Below, piece by piece: positions 25,301-37,144 of a stretch of 64,000 bases of DNA. The notes below the pieces were generated by a model, which was not told the origin of the DNA, searched no databases, and worked only from the letters and a program-made list of their open reading frames with translations. The stretch comes from Scortum barcoo (taxonomy: Eukaryota > Chordata > Actinopteri > Centrarchiformes > Terapontidae), in assembly GCA_023238725.1 (NCBI GenBank), contig CM041538.1, positions 5,555,880 through 5,619,879 on the forward strand. Reading direction: 5' to 3'. Position numbers and translations under genes: made by a program. Each line of letters opens with the position of its first letter. Within the stretch, counting starts at the first letter, position 1.

Positions 25301-27143
25301 ACAATTGATTAGAAGACAGATACATTACACTGTCTTTTTGTCCTACATTGTCTTTTTCATCATCCCTCATTAGTACCTAGACCTTGCACCATCTCAGAAC
25401 GCAGACTCATAACTTTACCAAATCAGCGCACAAAACATTCAGAGGAAATTCTAATTGGGCAGTTGTACTGATGCTTTGCAACCACTCAGTCAATCTCTCT
25501 TGCCAATGTGACAGCATTGTGTTGCTATTTAAGAAGTCAGGGCATTGTGATCTGTTTCCTGAGTGTGCGGTCGTTGTTTGTCCCTTTTTCCTTTTTTTTT
25601 TTTTAGGTAATTAAATTTCTTTCTGCAAGCTCTTTATCAACTGCTCTAGTATTTGTGGTTTATCTGTCACTCTAATGAGGCTGGGATTTTTTTTCTCTCC
25701 CTCGGGGTGTAAGAAAGAATTTAAATCTATCAAATTATGCAATCCTACTGCACATGGAAAACTAATGAAAACAAGGCAGAGCGAAATTAATTTGAAGTGA
25801 TTTGAAAGCAAAGTCTGCACCAGGAAGCGAAATGGGAGTAGTCTCATTCAGTGCAAAGAAACATGACTGAGCCCTTTAGAAATTCCTTGAAACAATTGCT
25901 TTTCTGTACAGGCTGTAAGTTTCCCTAAGCACTGATATAAAAAGGTTCAGTTTGAATACTTATATCACATGTGCTTCAATAGATCAGTGGTCATGTGAAG
26001 ACTGCAGGGATGCACAGGGGCTTTATAGCCCACTGTTCCCCAATTTACATTCGCTCTCAGAAATATGCATAGATCAGATATAAGCACTCTACAGGCAAGT
26101 CTGTAAGAGATCAGACAGGTATCAAGGGTGTCTTTCTCTCAGTAATGCTCAACTTGTTATAAAGTCTCTCTGATCTTCTCAAGCACCATCGCTTGGAAAG
26201 GCACGGTAAAGAATATGTTGTATTCAGTAAAGAAGATAAAAGCCATTATAAATCTTTTGATAATGATTTAGACACCTGGTGCATCAGTCAAAAGGTCATA
26301 TATCTGAATTCATCACTATCATCACTAGCACACACTAGCACTAGAATGGAAGATATTTTAAAATATTTAAAGTGTAGGAGGTTAAAACTTTCCACAACCA
26401 ATATAAAATCACAATCTCCCACCATATTATTGTATATTAGTGCATTTTAGTCTTTCATTGGAGCATGGGTGTATTATGGGTGTACCTATATCAAAGTACT
26501 TTATTTTCATAAGAAAGTATAAGTTCTCAGTAAGTGGCAAGGGAATCATTTGTTTTTCATAAATTCATAAATTTTTGAAGTTTTGACTGTGGTATGTCTG
26601 CTCTTGTTTTATTAGAGAGGAAACAGAAATAACTTTAATAATTTGATGGAGCCAGCAATGTTACGTGTTGCATGTCTTACGATTAGCTTAGGATCATAAT
26701 TCTGTATTTTTCTTCACTTATGCTGCTGATACTGTCATTTATTGCTTTAATCCCATTCATATTCAGGCTCTCATCTAGTTCACTTTTAACCATGGCCAAC
26801 ATTTTTTAATTATGTTATTCACAATTTTATTTAAAAGGTATTGAACCATTAAATCATATACTAACAGAAACTATGGGAAGACTACTGAGCATGATTTATG
26901 AAAACTTAATGAAAACTCTTCTCCCTGGCTCTATCTAGTCTGGAGTAGATAACTTTTTTTATCTTTATATCTATGTTTGACTATTGGGTTGTACCATACA
27001 TACATGTATCCTTGGTGTCTACATGTGCTGAATACTGTATGTCATGGAGCACTGAGATTCATCACAAAGAGCAAGGCTCTTACCCGTCATTGCTCTCTGT
27101 ATCCTCAGATCAGTTGGCCCTCTTTAACACTAACATAAACTTA
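22400..27143. other. Non-coding, nothing recognised
   Basis: Small tandem copies only: AAATGCT repeated three times at 23218-23238, and two AAAGAAAGCATCAAAA units at 24651-24688. The 125-residue frame at 23329-23706 shows no domain features. Confidence 0.4.
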
Positions 27144-28664
27144 TTAAAGGTGCAGTTGGTAGCATTGAGCAGAGCCTCTCTTTCCCTGTAAATTTGAACC
27201 AGTACAGCTTTAAGGCCCCTCCCCCCCTCTGCGCTGACCCCCACAGCCCAAATGCACATTTATGGTCAACATAAACTTTGATTAGTGATGAAGACAGGAT
27301 TCTTGATTCTTCAAAGTGCAATAACAAAGCCTCTGTCAGACCTGAGGAGAGAATAAAGAAATGAATATGTTTCATTTATGAATGAAGATATCTTGGAGGG
27401 ACACATTTGTTTTAAAATAATCCAAATTAAAATCCCTGAATATAATAATTTCAAAAGAACACAGTAAGAAAAATGAAATTATTCATGAAAGATAAACACT
27501 ATTAACTTGTCTGTTCAACACAACACTGACCTGGATTCAACCACATAATAGAGGTGTGAATCTTCACTGGCCTCATGATTCAGTAATAATTCACCTGTCT
27601 AAAATGATAAATAAACCTAAACTAAACAAAGATGGTCCTAACATTTGTCAGCTGGCAGTTTTTATCATCAGCAGGTTTACACACATTTGAAGAAGCTGCA
27701 GCGGTGATTTTCACTGAATTATTTTAATATTTCACATGGTGAAAATCAGCTGCCACATTACTGTTGTGAACACTGCTGATTAACAAACAAGCAGAAATAA
27801 ATGTTTTCTACATGAAAAGTAATCGACAGTAATATCTGTTCGGTAAAACAACGAAGCACACACGTATTTCAGAGTTTAGATGTTTAATAAGAGAAACTGA
27901 TGAACTGTGGTGAATAAAATTAACTAAGCAGTGAACAACTTCTGAGAACATTTAGCTGTGAGAGCACAGACACACATCGAGATCAGGACCAACATCAAAC
28001 CGATATGACTGTCTGGAAACTTCACAAAGAGATTTTTAACAACTTTCAGATAAAACAAATGCTAACTGCTAGCGCTTAGCATTAGCCTCGGGAAGCTAAT
28101 GTTAGCTCGGCTTCAACGTCACAGCAACATGAGAATTCACCGCAGACTGTTTCTGTAACACGTCTTATTTTGTGGTTAGTTTTTATAGGAATTCAAAGAT
28201 AAATCAAACAGAGATAATTACCTGTCCAGCAGAAATCTGTCTGACTCTCCATCAGTGTGAATCTTTCAGCTCTCTCCACCTCTCAAAGCTCTGGAGTGTT
28301 TACTCTCATTTAATCTCCGGCTCAGTCAAATCCTTTTTCTTTAGCTTCTTTTCTTCTCTGCTCATCTTGTTTTCTTCTCTCTCAGTATCAGCAGTAGTCG
28401 TGACTCCGCAGTGACCAGGAAGAGTTTGAGCGTCACCACGAGAGCGCCTACACTGACCGGGACTCCTCCTGCTCTGATTGGCTGTTTTGACCCATCCGGG
28501 CACGGTGGATTTTAACAAATGGCTTTAGAGGCTGAAGGCGGGGCCAGAGGAGGCTGATTATTATCACAGATGATCTGTCTCATATTCTACTGTCAGGACA
28601 TGGTGACAGTTTGAGTGAATATAAGTAAAAGTAGTGTTTGAAAATGTTACCAACTGAACCTTAA
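27144..28664. mobile_element. Non-autonomous TTAA-flanked DNA transposon
   Basis: TTAA at 27144-27147 is followed by AGGTGCAGTTGGTAGCATT; the right end AATGTTACCAACTGAACCT runs into TTAA at 28661-28664. The ends are inverted repeats with 2 mismatches in 19 bases. TTAA target duplications are typical of piggyBac and Kolobok superfamilies. The 1.5-kb interior has no transposase frame, so the copy is non-autonomous. The right 280 bases are CpG-richer than the surroundings. Superfamily is inferred from the TTAA duplication alone. Confidence 0.75.
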
Positions 28665-28779
28665 ATGAAGCCATTCTTTATAAAAAAAAAAAAAAGTTTA
28701 TAAATGACATATGTACAGATGAAAAGTGGGTAAAGCTTTATTTCTGTTTATCTATCTTTCTCTTTATTTTTTTGAGTTA

Positions 28780-29890
28780 TTGTTTCCGGAAGGTATCCGC
28801 ACCCGTGAGGAGGTTTTTGGGTTGCCGGACATCACCGTATTATTGTGTTTTTGTCGAGATGAAAACTCCGGTGAGTAATAACCATTAGCACTTAGCATAG
28901 TATGCTAGCTGCTGCTGACATGGCTAATTACTCACTCATTTCCTGAAATATATTATTGTTACGTATCGTTATGCTTCTGAAACAATGTTTAAAACCAACC
29001 GGAGGTATATAAGAGTGTGCATTTGAGTTATTGAGAGACAGTAATTCAATTAATTATTCTGTTGGAATGTGATTTAATTCATAATCTGTACACTATGCGG
29101 TGGGAAAAGCTGAAAACATTGAAAATAATTCATATACACACCATTTTGTGTGTGTTGGCTGTTAAAAATTCATTTTATAGCTGTATATGATACATTATCA
29201 ATGTGAATGTTTCATGTTTGTTGATTTAAGAAAAAAAGGAATAAATATTGTACAGTTGATTTAGATAAATGTATAAAAAGAGAGAGATTAATAATGGATA
29301 TAAAAAAACTGCTGCTCTGTGCAGGTTGTTGTTTTTTTTTTTTTGAGTCAATTGTGATGGCGAGCCAGAGCCCGGACTCGAGGAGCGTGGAGCAGGACGC
29401 CACAGGCTTACATGCGTGGAGGGTGTGACGTCGGTGGCAGTTTCATTGTGCATCTGGAGAAAGCACATCTATCACATCATACAGATAAACAAAATCACAC
29501 TACCAGGGTAGATGAACAATTACATGAACAATTACACAACCATACACTGAAGAACTAATACACACATTCACACTGAATACGGACGAACTGAGGACACTGA
29601 CTAATCTGGATGTTTGACTTTTTTTTGGACTTTATTGGACTTTGTTTTGTTTATTATTAAGGGCCCAATATTTTTATTTTATTTGCACTTTCCACAGTAT
29701 TTTTGTTTTTTTGTATTGTGAATTTGCTTACTTTTTGTTGTTTACAACTGAAGTTGTTTACTGTGCATTCCAAGTTGATTGATGATATATTTATAGAGGA
29801 ATATAAATTCAGTCATAGCTGAACTATTTCAGTTTGGTGTATTGAAGAGTGGCTTTCTTGCCAATAAAGTTTATTTTTCTTACTCTTTTT
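28780..29890 (+). other. Unclassified transcript-like unit (possible retroelement or orphan non-coding gene)
   Basis: A CpG-bearing start (28790-28875) includes ATGAAAACTCCG directly followed by a good donor, GTGAGTAA (from 28873). An acceptor-like TGCTCTGTGCAG lies near 29325, followed by a short frame of 23 codons at 29357-29428 (start MASQSPDSRS). The block ends with CCAATAAAG (AATAAA at 29863-29868) and T-rich sequence. Together this looks like a small spliced transcription unit or the end of a retroelement, but I recognise neither. No protein function can be proposed. Confidence 0.25.
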
Positions 29891-32800
29891 TTTTCCAAAC
29901 TGTTGTCCACGTCACATCTGTCCTCCCTGAGCGAAACTATATCTGATTTGGCCTAAATTGAAAATTAACAATAAAAAGATAAAAAAAATTAGTAGAGAAA
30001 ATATGTAGCTTATAATATGAAGCCACTGTAAGTTCAACCAGGAGGACGTACATGCACTCATTTATTCACCTTTTCTCTCTCCCCTACTGCTCACTGTTGT
30101 TACACTTTCAGCACATCATGGGCATTCAATCATTTAACAGCTGTCAACTTTAAAACCTTTCTCGTCTCTGTGTGGAATTGAGATGTCCTTTCTCCATCCC
30201 AGCTACCTCCAGGCCTCATCACATCCTGCTCCACATCACATCCATCCAGATCTCCAAACAGTCTCCTCATCTCTTCACTACCACCAGTGCCTGTGTGTGT
30301 GTGGGGGGGGGGACCATAGACCATAGACCTTGGTATCACTATCCAACTCTATGATGTCATCGCGGCCGGGTCACAACCGCCAAAGACTTATCACATTCCT
30401 AACTTTACTGTACACCAATGATTTATTGTTCACTCCCACCCAAGTCTCATCTCATTGAAATGTTCTTCAAAGTGGAAGAGCTTTGCAGTTTTGTGCAGGA
30501 ATGTGCAAGATATTAATCAGGGAGTGTGCAAAAGCAGAGTCTGAAGTTTAGAATATGAGCAGTGAGCATACCTCTGATTTATTCTTCTCTATTCTCTCAT
30601 TACAACCAACAAGTGACAGAAGCTCTGTTTTCTGTGAAAACCAGACTTTGAGATGCACATGATAAAATGGATTTGCTTCGCCCTTCATTTAAAATGAAAA
30701 TGAACTTATCAAATATACTTTTCATAGTTTCGTAAGTTCTCCTTATAAATTGGCCGTCATGATTCACGAAACGTGGGCCACATTTGCCTGTGTTACTGTA
30801 AAAAATACTGTCAGCTCATGTCATTATTTTGGCCCCATGATGCACTGAAACTAAAAACAAAACATTAATATGCATTCATGTATGGCAGTGTATTTTTTAG
30901 AGGCAGCATTGCTCTTCCCCTGCCGCTCAGTTTCATTAAAATATCAGTTACTGTAGCTTCTGTATAAGAAGCAGAAAAGTGTCTCTGCTGTCACAGCGCT
31001 CACAGCGGCTGTGCTCACTGTTGCAGACTGGACTGCTCTCAAGTGCCATGTTGTTGTTCTTGGTGCGCATTGTAGCTAGCTGGGTAAAATGACCTATTGC
31101 CGCTGTGATCATACAATATGAAACCAACAACATAATATATATATTCATGAAAGGCTCCTCTAAATGGTTAATGTCTAGTTATATAAGCATTAAAATCTGC
31201 TTGCACTTAGCAATAATGCATTTACATTTTTTTTTTGTCGTAATCTTTTCCCTCGTGTTGAAACATATATTTAATCAATTATTCTGTTTCATTACAGCAT
31301 AGTGTTAGCAAGGGCACCAAAAGTTATTTTCTTAAATTGTGTCCTTACATGGGGCTCTACTGCTCATAGCCTGTATGTAATTTAACTTTATCTTAATTAA
31401 ATCAATAATATTACCTTCATTATGTCTGGTTTAATTGCATGCTAATATATCCACTGGGATTTTTTTTTTCCTGTTTGTGTTTCTTTCTCTCATTTAGTCG
31501 ACCTTGAGTGTGAAATCCCTCTGTGTCCTTCATTAGTAATTAACAGCTGTGCGCTCTTCTCCAGAGATGTATAGATGTCTGCTGCCTTTGTCGGCATCCT
31601 TCTACTCTCATGTCTCTGCAGTGGTGCGAGTGCTGATGGTCTGCAAAGCAGGGGGAAATTATCGGGACCTCTTGAACTCCAGAACCCCCCTGTGTGAGAT
31701 GAAGGAGTTGAATTTATTTCCCGAAATTACCATTTCTAGGACACGGTTGAGCTCTCTCTCTTTGGAAAGCAAGCAGATGCCACTCAAAATGAGGTCTACC
31801 AGAGAGACTCCTGGCTTTCTCTCTACCGGGGTTTGCTGTCAAATATCCATAATTTTCTCATAATACTGGAGGATCATTCTAAAGGCAGCTTGCACTGTTG
31901 TGAATATTAGCCTTTAGCTGTAGCTTCTGTTTGAATGCAGTCTGTTATTAAATTACACTCATCTGTTACTTGATTAAAATGAATATCAGTCTCCATTAAT
32001 GATGAGTTCTGTGGTTTTCGCGCAAACAAAAGCTGTTGTTTGTCTGGCATACACTCGCAGGGTGTGTCTGTATCTGTTCTGGTTTTTATAAAGTCATGAG
32101 GACTAAATGTCTTGCACACATCACTTTACAAATCTTACTGGGCTAATTAAGAATATTTTTTTCCTTTTGGGGTAAGGCTAAATATCATCATCCTTTTTCT
32201 CAAATGAATTGAAATGACAGGAAGTGTTTCTCAGTCTCAGTTACATTAAATAATATTTGTATAAATATATAATGAAGCACATAACAAAAAAAACTATTAG
32301 AAGGCCAGAACTCTTCTGTATTTCTGTTGTGGTCTACAGATCATTGAACACATCAAAACCAACAGTGATGATGATGACGTTTGTGGACCATGCAGCGAGC
32401 AAAACACACTTTCAATAAAGCCTGATTGCAGTTGGCCTTGAATGTGTTCACTGGAAGCAATAGTGATTACAAAGAACAAAAAGAAAGATATCATAAACAA
32501 GAGCTGGAGAAAAAGTACTGTACAAATGAAAGTGCACCCACAAAATGATAATAATTTGAAGAGCTCTCTTGATGGCTTAATTTTGTTTCTGTTGTGGAAC
32601 ATCTTGTTAATAGACTGAAATGTTAGCGTATTTCTGTCTATTAGATGTCAGATTAACAACATAATCAACATAATCAATTTCCTCTATTTTTTTTTCAAAT
32701 ACAGTCTAATATAGCACCGAGCTGATTAGCAAGAATAAATAAAATTACAGAAGGACCAGTGAGCTCAGTGATAAATTGCAGCCGGAATTGTTACTGAGGA

Positions 32801-33407
32801 AGGGATGAAAAATTACCCACATGTATGCTCCGGATGGAACTGAAATCAAGTACAGGTAATCACCCACCCACCTCCCCTGTTGACATAAATCCAGTCTGAA
32901 TAAGGCTTAACTGTCAAATGCCAGTCATGTCATGTCAGGAAGAAACGAATATTAACATTAAGTTCCCTTTGGAAGGACAAAAGAGTAATAAATCTAGTAC
33001 AAGAGTAAAAGTAAAACTAGTTAAATACATTACAGTTAGCCAAACACTGAGCGTTAAACATTGTTTTAACTGGCAACACATTATCATCAGACAGCCGTGG
33101 CTAGCTTTGTTAGCAGCAAACTGATCAACACTGTACCTACTTCAGCTTTGAAGAAAATCTAAATCAAAGAAATAATCACAAAACAGCAGTAATGTAACAC
33201 ATTAAGGTAATGGTCTGACAAGAGCCAGTAAGAGATGGCTGCTAATATTTGCTTGGTCACAGATCTGAGACAATGGTGGGCTTTACAACATCAGTCTCTA
33301 CCAAAGTTGTTGCTCCTATGTTGCTTCCAGCCGATGGTGGCAGAATAGCCTGTGTGGCCAGCTCCACCTTATTCCTCTGTGAAACATATCTCCATTGCCC
33401 AACAACT
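29891..33407. other. Non-coding, nothing firm
   Basis: A TG run passing into a G run lies at 30294-30312, followed by a duplicated ACCATAG. The 104-residue frame at 31549-31863 shows no domain features. No gene seen. Confidence 0.4.
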
Positions 33408-33415
33408 ATTAAAAA

Positions 33416-34140
33416 CTAGGGTTGTCAAAGTAATGTGTTAAATTTGATAAATTACAGAAAAAAACAATGTGCCAAAAACAGACAAAAAACAGATTAATTG
33501 CACTGTATGAAGCCCCTTGACCCCACACGACAGAGAGCATACAACCGTACAGTAGGTCTGTAAACACTCGTGCAGTGGCCGCTCCTGACAGGCACATGTT
33601 TAAAGCAAACGCTCACACTGCACTTTTTCAGTCATCAGTGATACACGCGCCAAGTATGACATCAATGATTGTAATTTCTAAATGACAGGAGAGCACTCAG
33701 GGTGCCACTGACACCACCAGAGTGAATTTATGAACGCACCCCTGTGACACTGTGCACAGTTCCAGTCGATCAGTGTGTTAGCTGTGCATGTAAATAATGT
33801 GTTAAATAAAAGGCTATTATGGCCACATTGGTGGTACAGTGATAAGCTTATGTTTTATTTATATTTATTATTAAAAAAAAAAAAAAAAACTGTTCCCCAT
33901 TTTAGGCCCATTGACAAGTCTATCTTCAGTGATAAAAAGATTTATATTGGAAAAAATGTTGGAAATAAAACAATTTTGTGATTTATAATGTCCCCTTATG
34001 ATAATTCAGTGCCTTACACCAGTGCCAACTATGTTTTTGAGTTTATCTGGAAGCCATTCCAAAGAAATATTGATATATATGATTCAACTAAATATATACA
34101 TTAATTAGCATATCATGTAATTAATTAGATTGACAGCCCT
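33416..34140. mobile_element. hAT-like non-autonomous element with intact 8-bp target duplication
   Basis: ATTAAAAA occurs at 33408-33415 and again at 34141-34148. The element starts CTAGGGTTGTCAA and ends ATTGACAGCCCT, that is, inverted TAGGGYTGTCAA-type termini seen in many fish hAT elements. AT-rich subterminal sequence (ATTAATTAGCATATCATG) is also typical of this group. The 725-bp interior has no transposase frame; it holds an A run at 33872-33889. The intact duplication suggests a fairly clean insertion. Confidence 0.8.
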
Positions 34141-34148
34141 ATTAAAAA

Positions 34149-34627
34149 GACATCAGTGTGCGATGCCGTTGTAATGGGTGACATGCTCCTTCATCACCCT
34201 GAACACAAGCACTGTAGTTTATTTTGAGTTAATCCCACATACACAGTCCAGCTGCTGTAAATACGTACTTGAGCACCAAATGTGGATTAATCCACAGCTG
34301 AAAATAGTCCCCAAAGAATTCACCAGCTATTTACTCCTGTTTCACTATATAATACAGTCCCCAGCTGTTTCAGGACATTTCTGGGCCTTTCTTTACAAAT
34401 AAATATATGTGTGACCACTTTTTTAAAGATTTATGTCTCCAGTAGGAACCAGTGGGCTCAGAGAGTCCGAAAGCATCAAGAGACTGACACATTGTTAGTC
34501 TTGCTTTAATGAAATTTGTTGTCAGTAACCAAAATGTGAACTATTGCCTTATCTTTTACTTAAGGCTATATTTTACATTTACTTAACTTTAATTTTTTTT
34601 ACTTTACTTTAACCAAAATTGAGTGTC
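34149..34627. other. Non-coding, nothing recognised
   Basis: Short frames only; no repeat. Confidence 0.4.
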
Positions 34628-34659
<32 letters not shown>

Positions 34660-34660
34660 G
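34628..34660. repeat. (ATT)n microsatellite
   Basis: About eleven ATT units. Confidence 0.95.
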
Positions 34661-34714
34661 AGAAATTGATTCATTTGTAAAAATCACTGTTCACTAATTA
34701 AAGCCTCTAGTCAA

Positions 34715-34880
34715 AAGTTTGATTGAGTCTAGTTTGATTGTATTGTATTGTATTTGCTTATTTTTATTTTTGTATTTCATGCACCTAGTGTTTGAGAGAA
34801 CCGTAATTTCAATTCTCTGTATGTCCTGTACTTGCTGCTGCAGAATTGACAATAAAGTTGACGTTGACTTTGTGTTCAGT
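34715..34880 (+). repeat. Retroelement 3' end, plus strand
   Basis: TTGATTGTATTGTATTGTATT, then CTGTATGTCCTGTACTTGC and AATTGACAATAAAGTTGACG. The ACAATAAAGTTGAC ending is characteristic of fish LINE/SINE-type 3' ends and contains AATAAA. The body upstream is missing or decayed. Confidence 0.5.
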
Positions 34881-36809
34881 CTGTCTGAACCCCAGATTCA
34901 CACAAAGTATCATGCAGGTTTTTAAAAGATAAGGAAATGTTAAATTACATTACATTAACGTTACACATTACACCACACTGGAATTGATGAAAAAGAAAAT
35001 ATAAAGTAATTAGAACAAGCCAGCCATACAATTAAAGCTTAATACCTGATAGCACTGACCCAGAAAAACTCTTGATTGATTTTTGTGTGACAGTGGGAAC
35101 AAAGCTTTTCGCTGTCAGGATACAGGACCCACAATGCATCGCTGCAGGTTCAGCACCTCGGACAGCGACTGCCACACATGGCTTCCCAGGAGAAGACGAC
35201 AGGGATGTAAACCTGCGCACCCAGACACGGCCGGTGAACCACAAACAGCGCAGAGGAGGCAGGCCAAGGTGAGCTAAGACAGAGCCTGCATGAATGCCGC
35301 TCTCACCATTGTCTCATGTCCCCACACTCAGACCCAGATGATGTCCAGGACTCTCAGGTCAACTGTGCTGCATGTCCTTCTTCCTCTGTACAGGAGACTC
35401 CCCAGGCGTGCTTCATGCTCTGCCAGTCTAGCTTGATGAAATTTCATTGGTGCTGCTCAAGCTTTCTTTGTTCTCTCTTTCTCACAAAACATATTGATAG
35501 TATGGTGAGGATTTCAGTTTCTGTTGAGTCAAAACCATTCTGAGAGGAAAATCCACACAATTAATTATTGCCCCGTCATCTGTATAAACAACACTGGCCT
35601 GTTGGCAACAAGTCAGACAGCTCTGTGTTTGTTTTTCTCTTTTATATTTTAGTGTCTGCTTCATTTCACACTTATAATAAGACACCAAAAACTCACCAGT
35701 TGCATTGATGAATAGTAAAACTGACAAAAGGTTGTTGTTCATGTTACACTTTGAAATATTCTTAAGAGGTGAAGAAGAAGGCACATTAATCAAACGATAA
35801 CTGCAATGTGCAGAAGTAAGCTTTAAAGTGATCATCTCAAAGAGATGCACCAATGGCTTAATTTGTAACTGTATGTGTGTTTTTGGACCTCACAAGTTTT
35901 ACCATCTGTAGTCATCGATCTCTTCTTTGTTTGTTCAAACCTACTTTGACCAACATTGTTCTCACAACACTACACCTGGGGTGTAATACTGCAAATAATG
36001 AAGACTTTCATTAGTGGGCCATAGGCTCAGTCACCATTGTGGCAATAGATAGTGAAATTTATTTCAATGAACATCTTCAAGACTGCATCTTTAAGAGCAG
36101 CTCTCGAGAAATCACATGAATACTCAGGTATATGCTCAGAGCAAGAATAGCTGGTGAGAGACGAAAATTTACCCTGCATCTGCCCTTACATCAATCCTCA
36201 GATTTTATCCAGCAAAATATTATTCTCCAAAAAAACACATCATTTTAATTTCTATAAAAGGTTAATTTTATTTGTGTGTAAACCTTAATATTTCCAACCA
36301 GCGAAATTAAAAGCTGTTTAATATATTAATAATTATATAAATATAATATATAATACATTTCTATTGTGGAAATGATTGAATTGGCTAAAGTTGAAGCAAA
36401 CAGAAAACACAAGTCATGTGCAATGTCTACCACTGGCAAAATTTCAATCCTGCCCCAAAGGAAATGTCTAATAAGGGTAATTAAATGCCACACTGACAAG
36501 TTAAGATGCATGAAGATTCACTGCGCACAAAATCAGTGTGATGTCATACATGCAACAACAGAAAATAAAATGTGCTGTGAAATTCTTTCAAACATCCAAA
36601 TCAAACACAAAAAGACAAACTATCTATCTATCTATCTTGTCATCATTGATGTTGACTACAGTACACCTTCTAAACACTCCTCTGCAGCAGAATCCTCAGC
36701 CCATATGTTCTGCACAGCTCTCTATTGACCCAACACTCAATATTCCTCCTTCTTTTCTGTAGATAAATTAGTATTTTGATCTCCAACTCTCTGGTTGCTT
36801 CCTTTTCAT
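34881..36809. other. Non-coding; GC-rich patch at 35.1-35.3 kb
   Basis: The patch 35100-35280 is GC-rich and rich in CAG/GAC triplets, with overlapping open frames in two phases. It resembles the 5' leader of a fish LINE, but no coding region follows and I cannot assign it. A CTAT run at 36620-36637 is trivial. No gene seen. Confidence 0.3.
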
Positions 36810-36840
36810 CCCTCCTTTTCCATCCATCCATGCATCCATT

Positions 36841-37144
36841 TTCAACCGCTTGGTCCGGGACCGGGTGGTCGCGGAAGCAGCAGCAGTCTGAGCAGAGATG
36901 CCCAGACTTCTCCTCTCCCCAGACACTTCCTCCAGCTCTTCCAGGGGGGACCCCGAGGCGTTCCCAGGCCAGCCGAGAGACATAGTCTCTCCAGCGTGTC
37001 CTGGGTCTTCCCCGGGGCCTCCTCCCGGTGGGACATGCCTGGAACACCTCCCTAGGGAGGCGTCCAGGGGGCATCCGAAACAGATGCCCAAGCCACCTCA
37101 GCTGACTCCTCTCGATGTGAAGGAGCAGCGGCTCTACTCCGAGC
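36841..37144 (-). pseudogene. Rex3 C-terminal region
   Basis: The minus strand encodes WLGHLFRMPPGRLPREVF-like sequence, then GRRPRGRPRTRWRDYVSRLA and an ERLGVP block, the basic C-terminal end found in RTE/Rex3-type proteins downstream of the RT. Another phase change separates it from the RT, and the final part shifts again near 36930. The 3' untranslated end follows at once. Confidence 0.75.

Noticed and set aside
31549..31863. 104-residue plus-strand frame with an AG acceptor-like site inside
   Set aside because: No donor fitting an exon and no protein family features.
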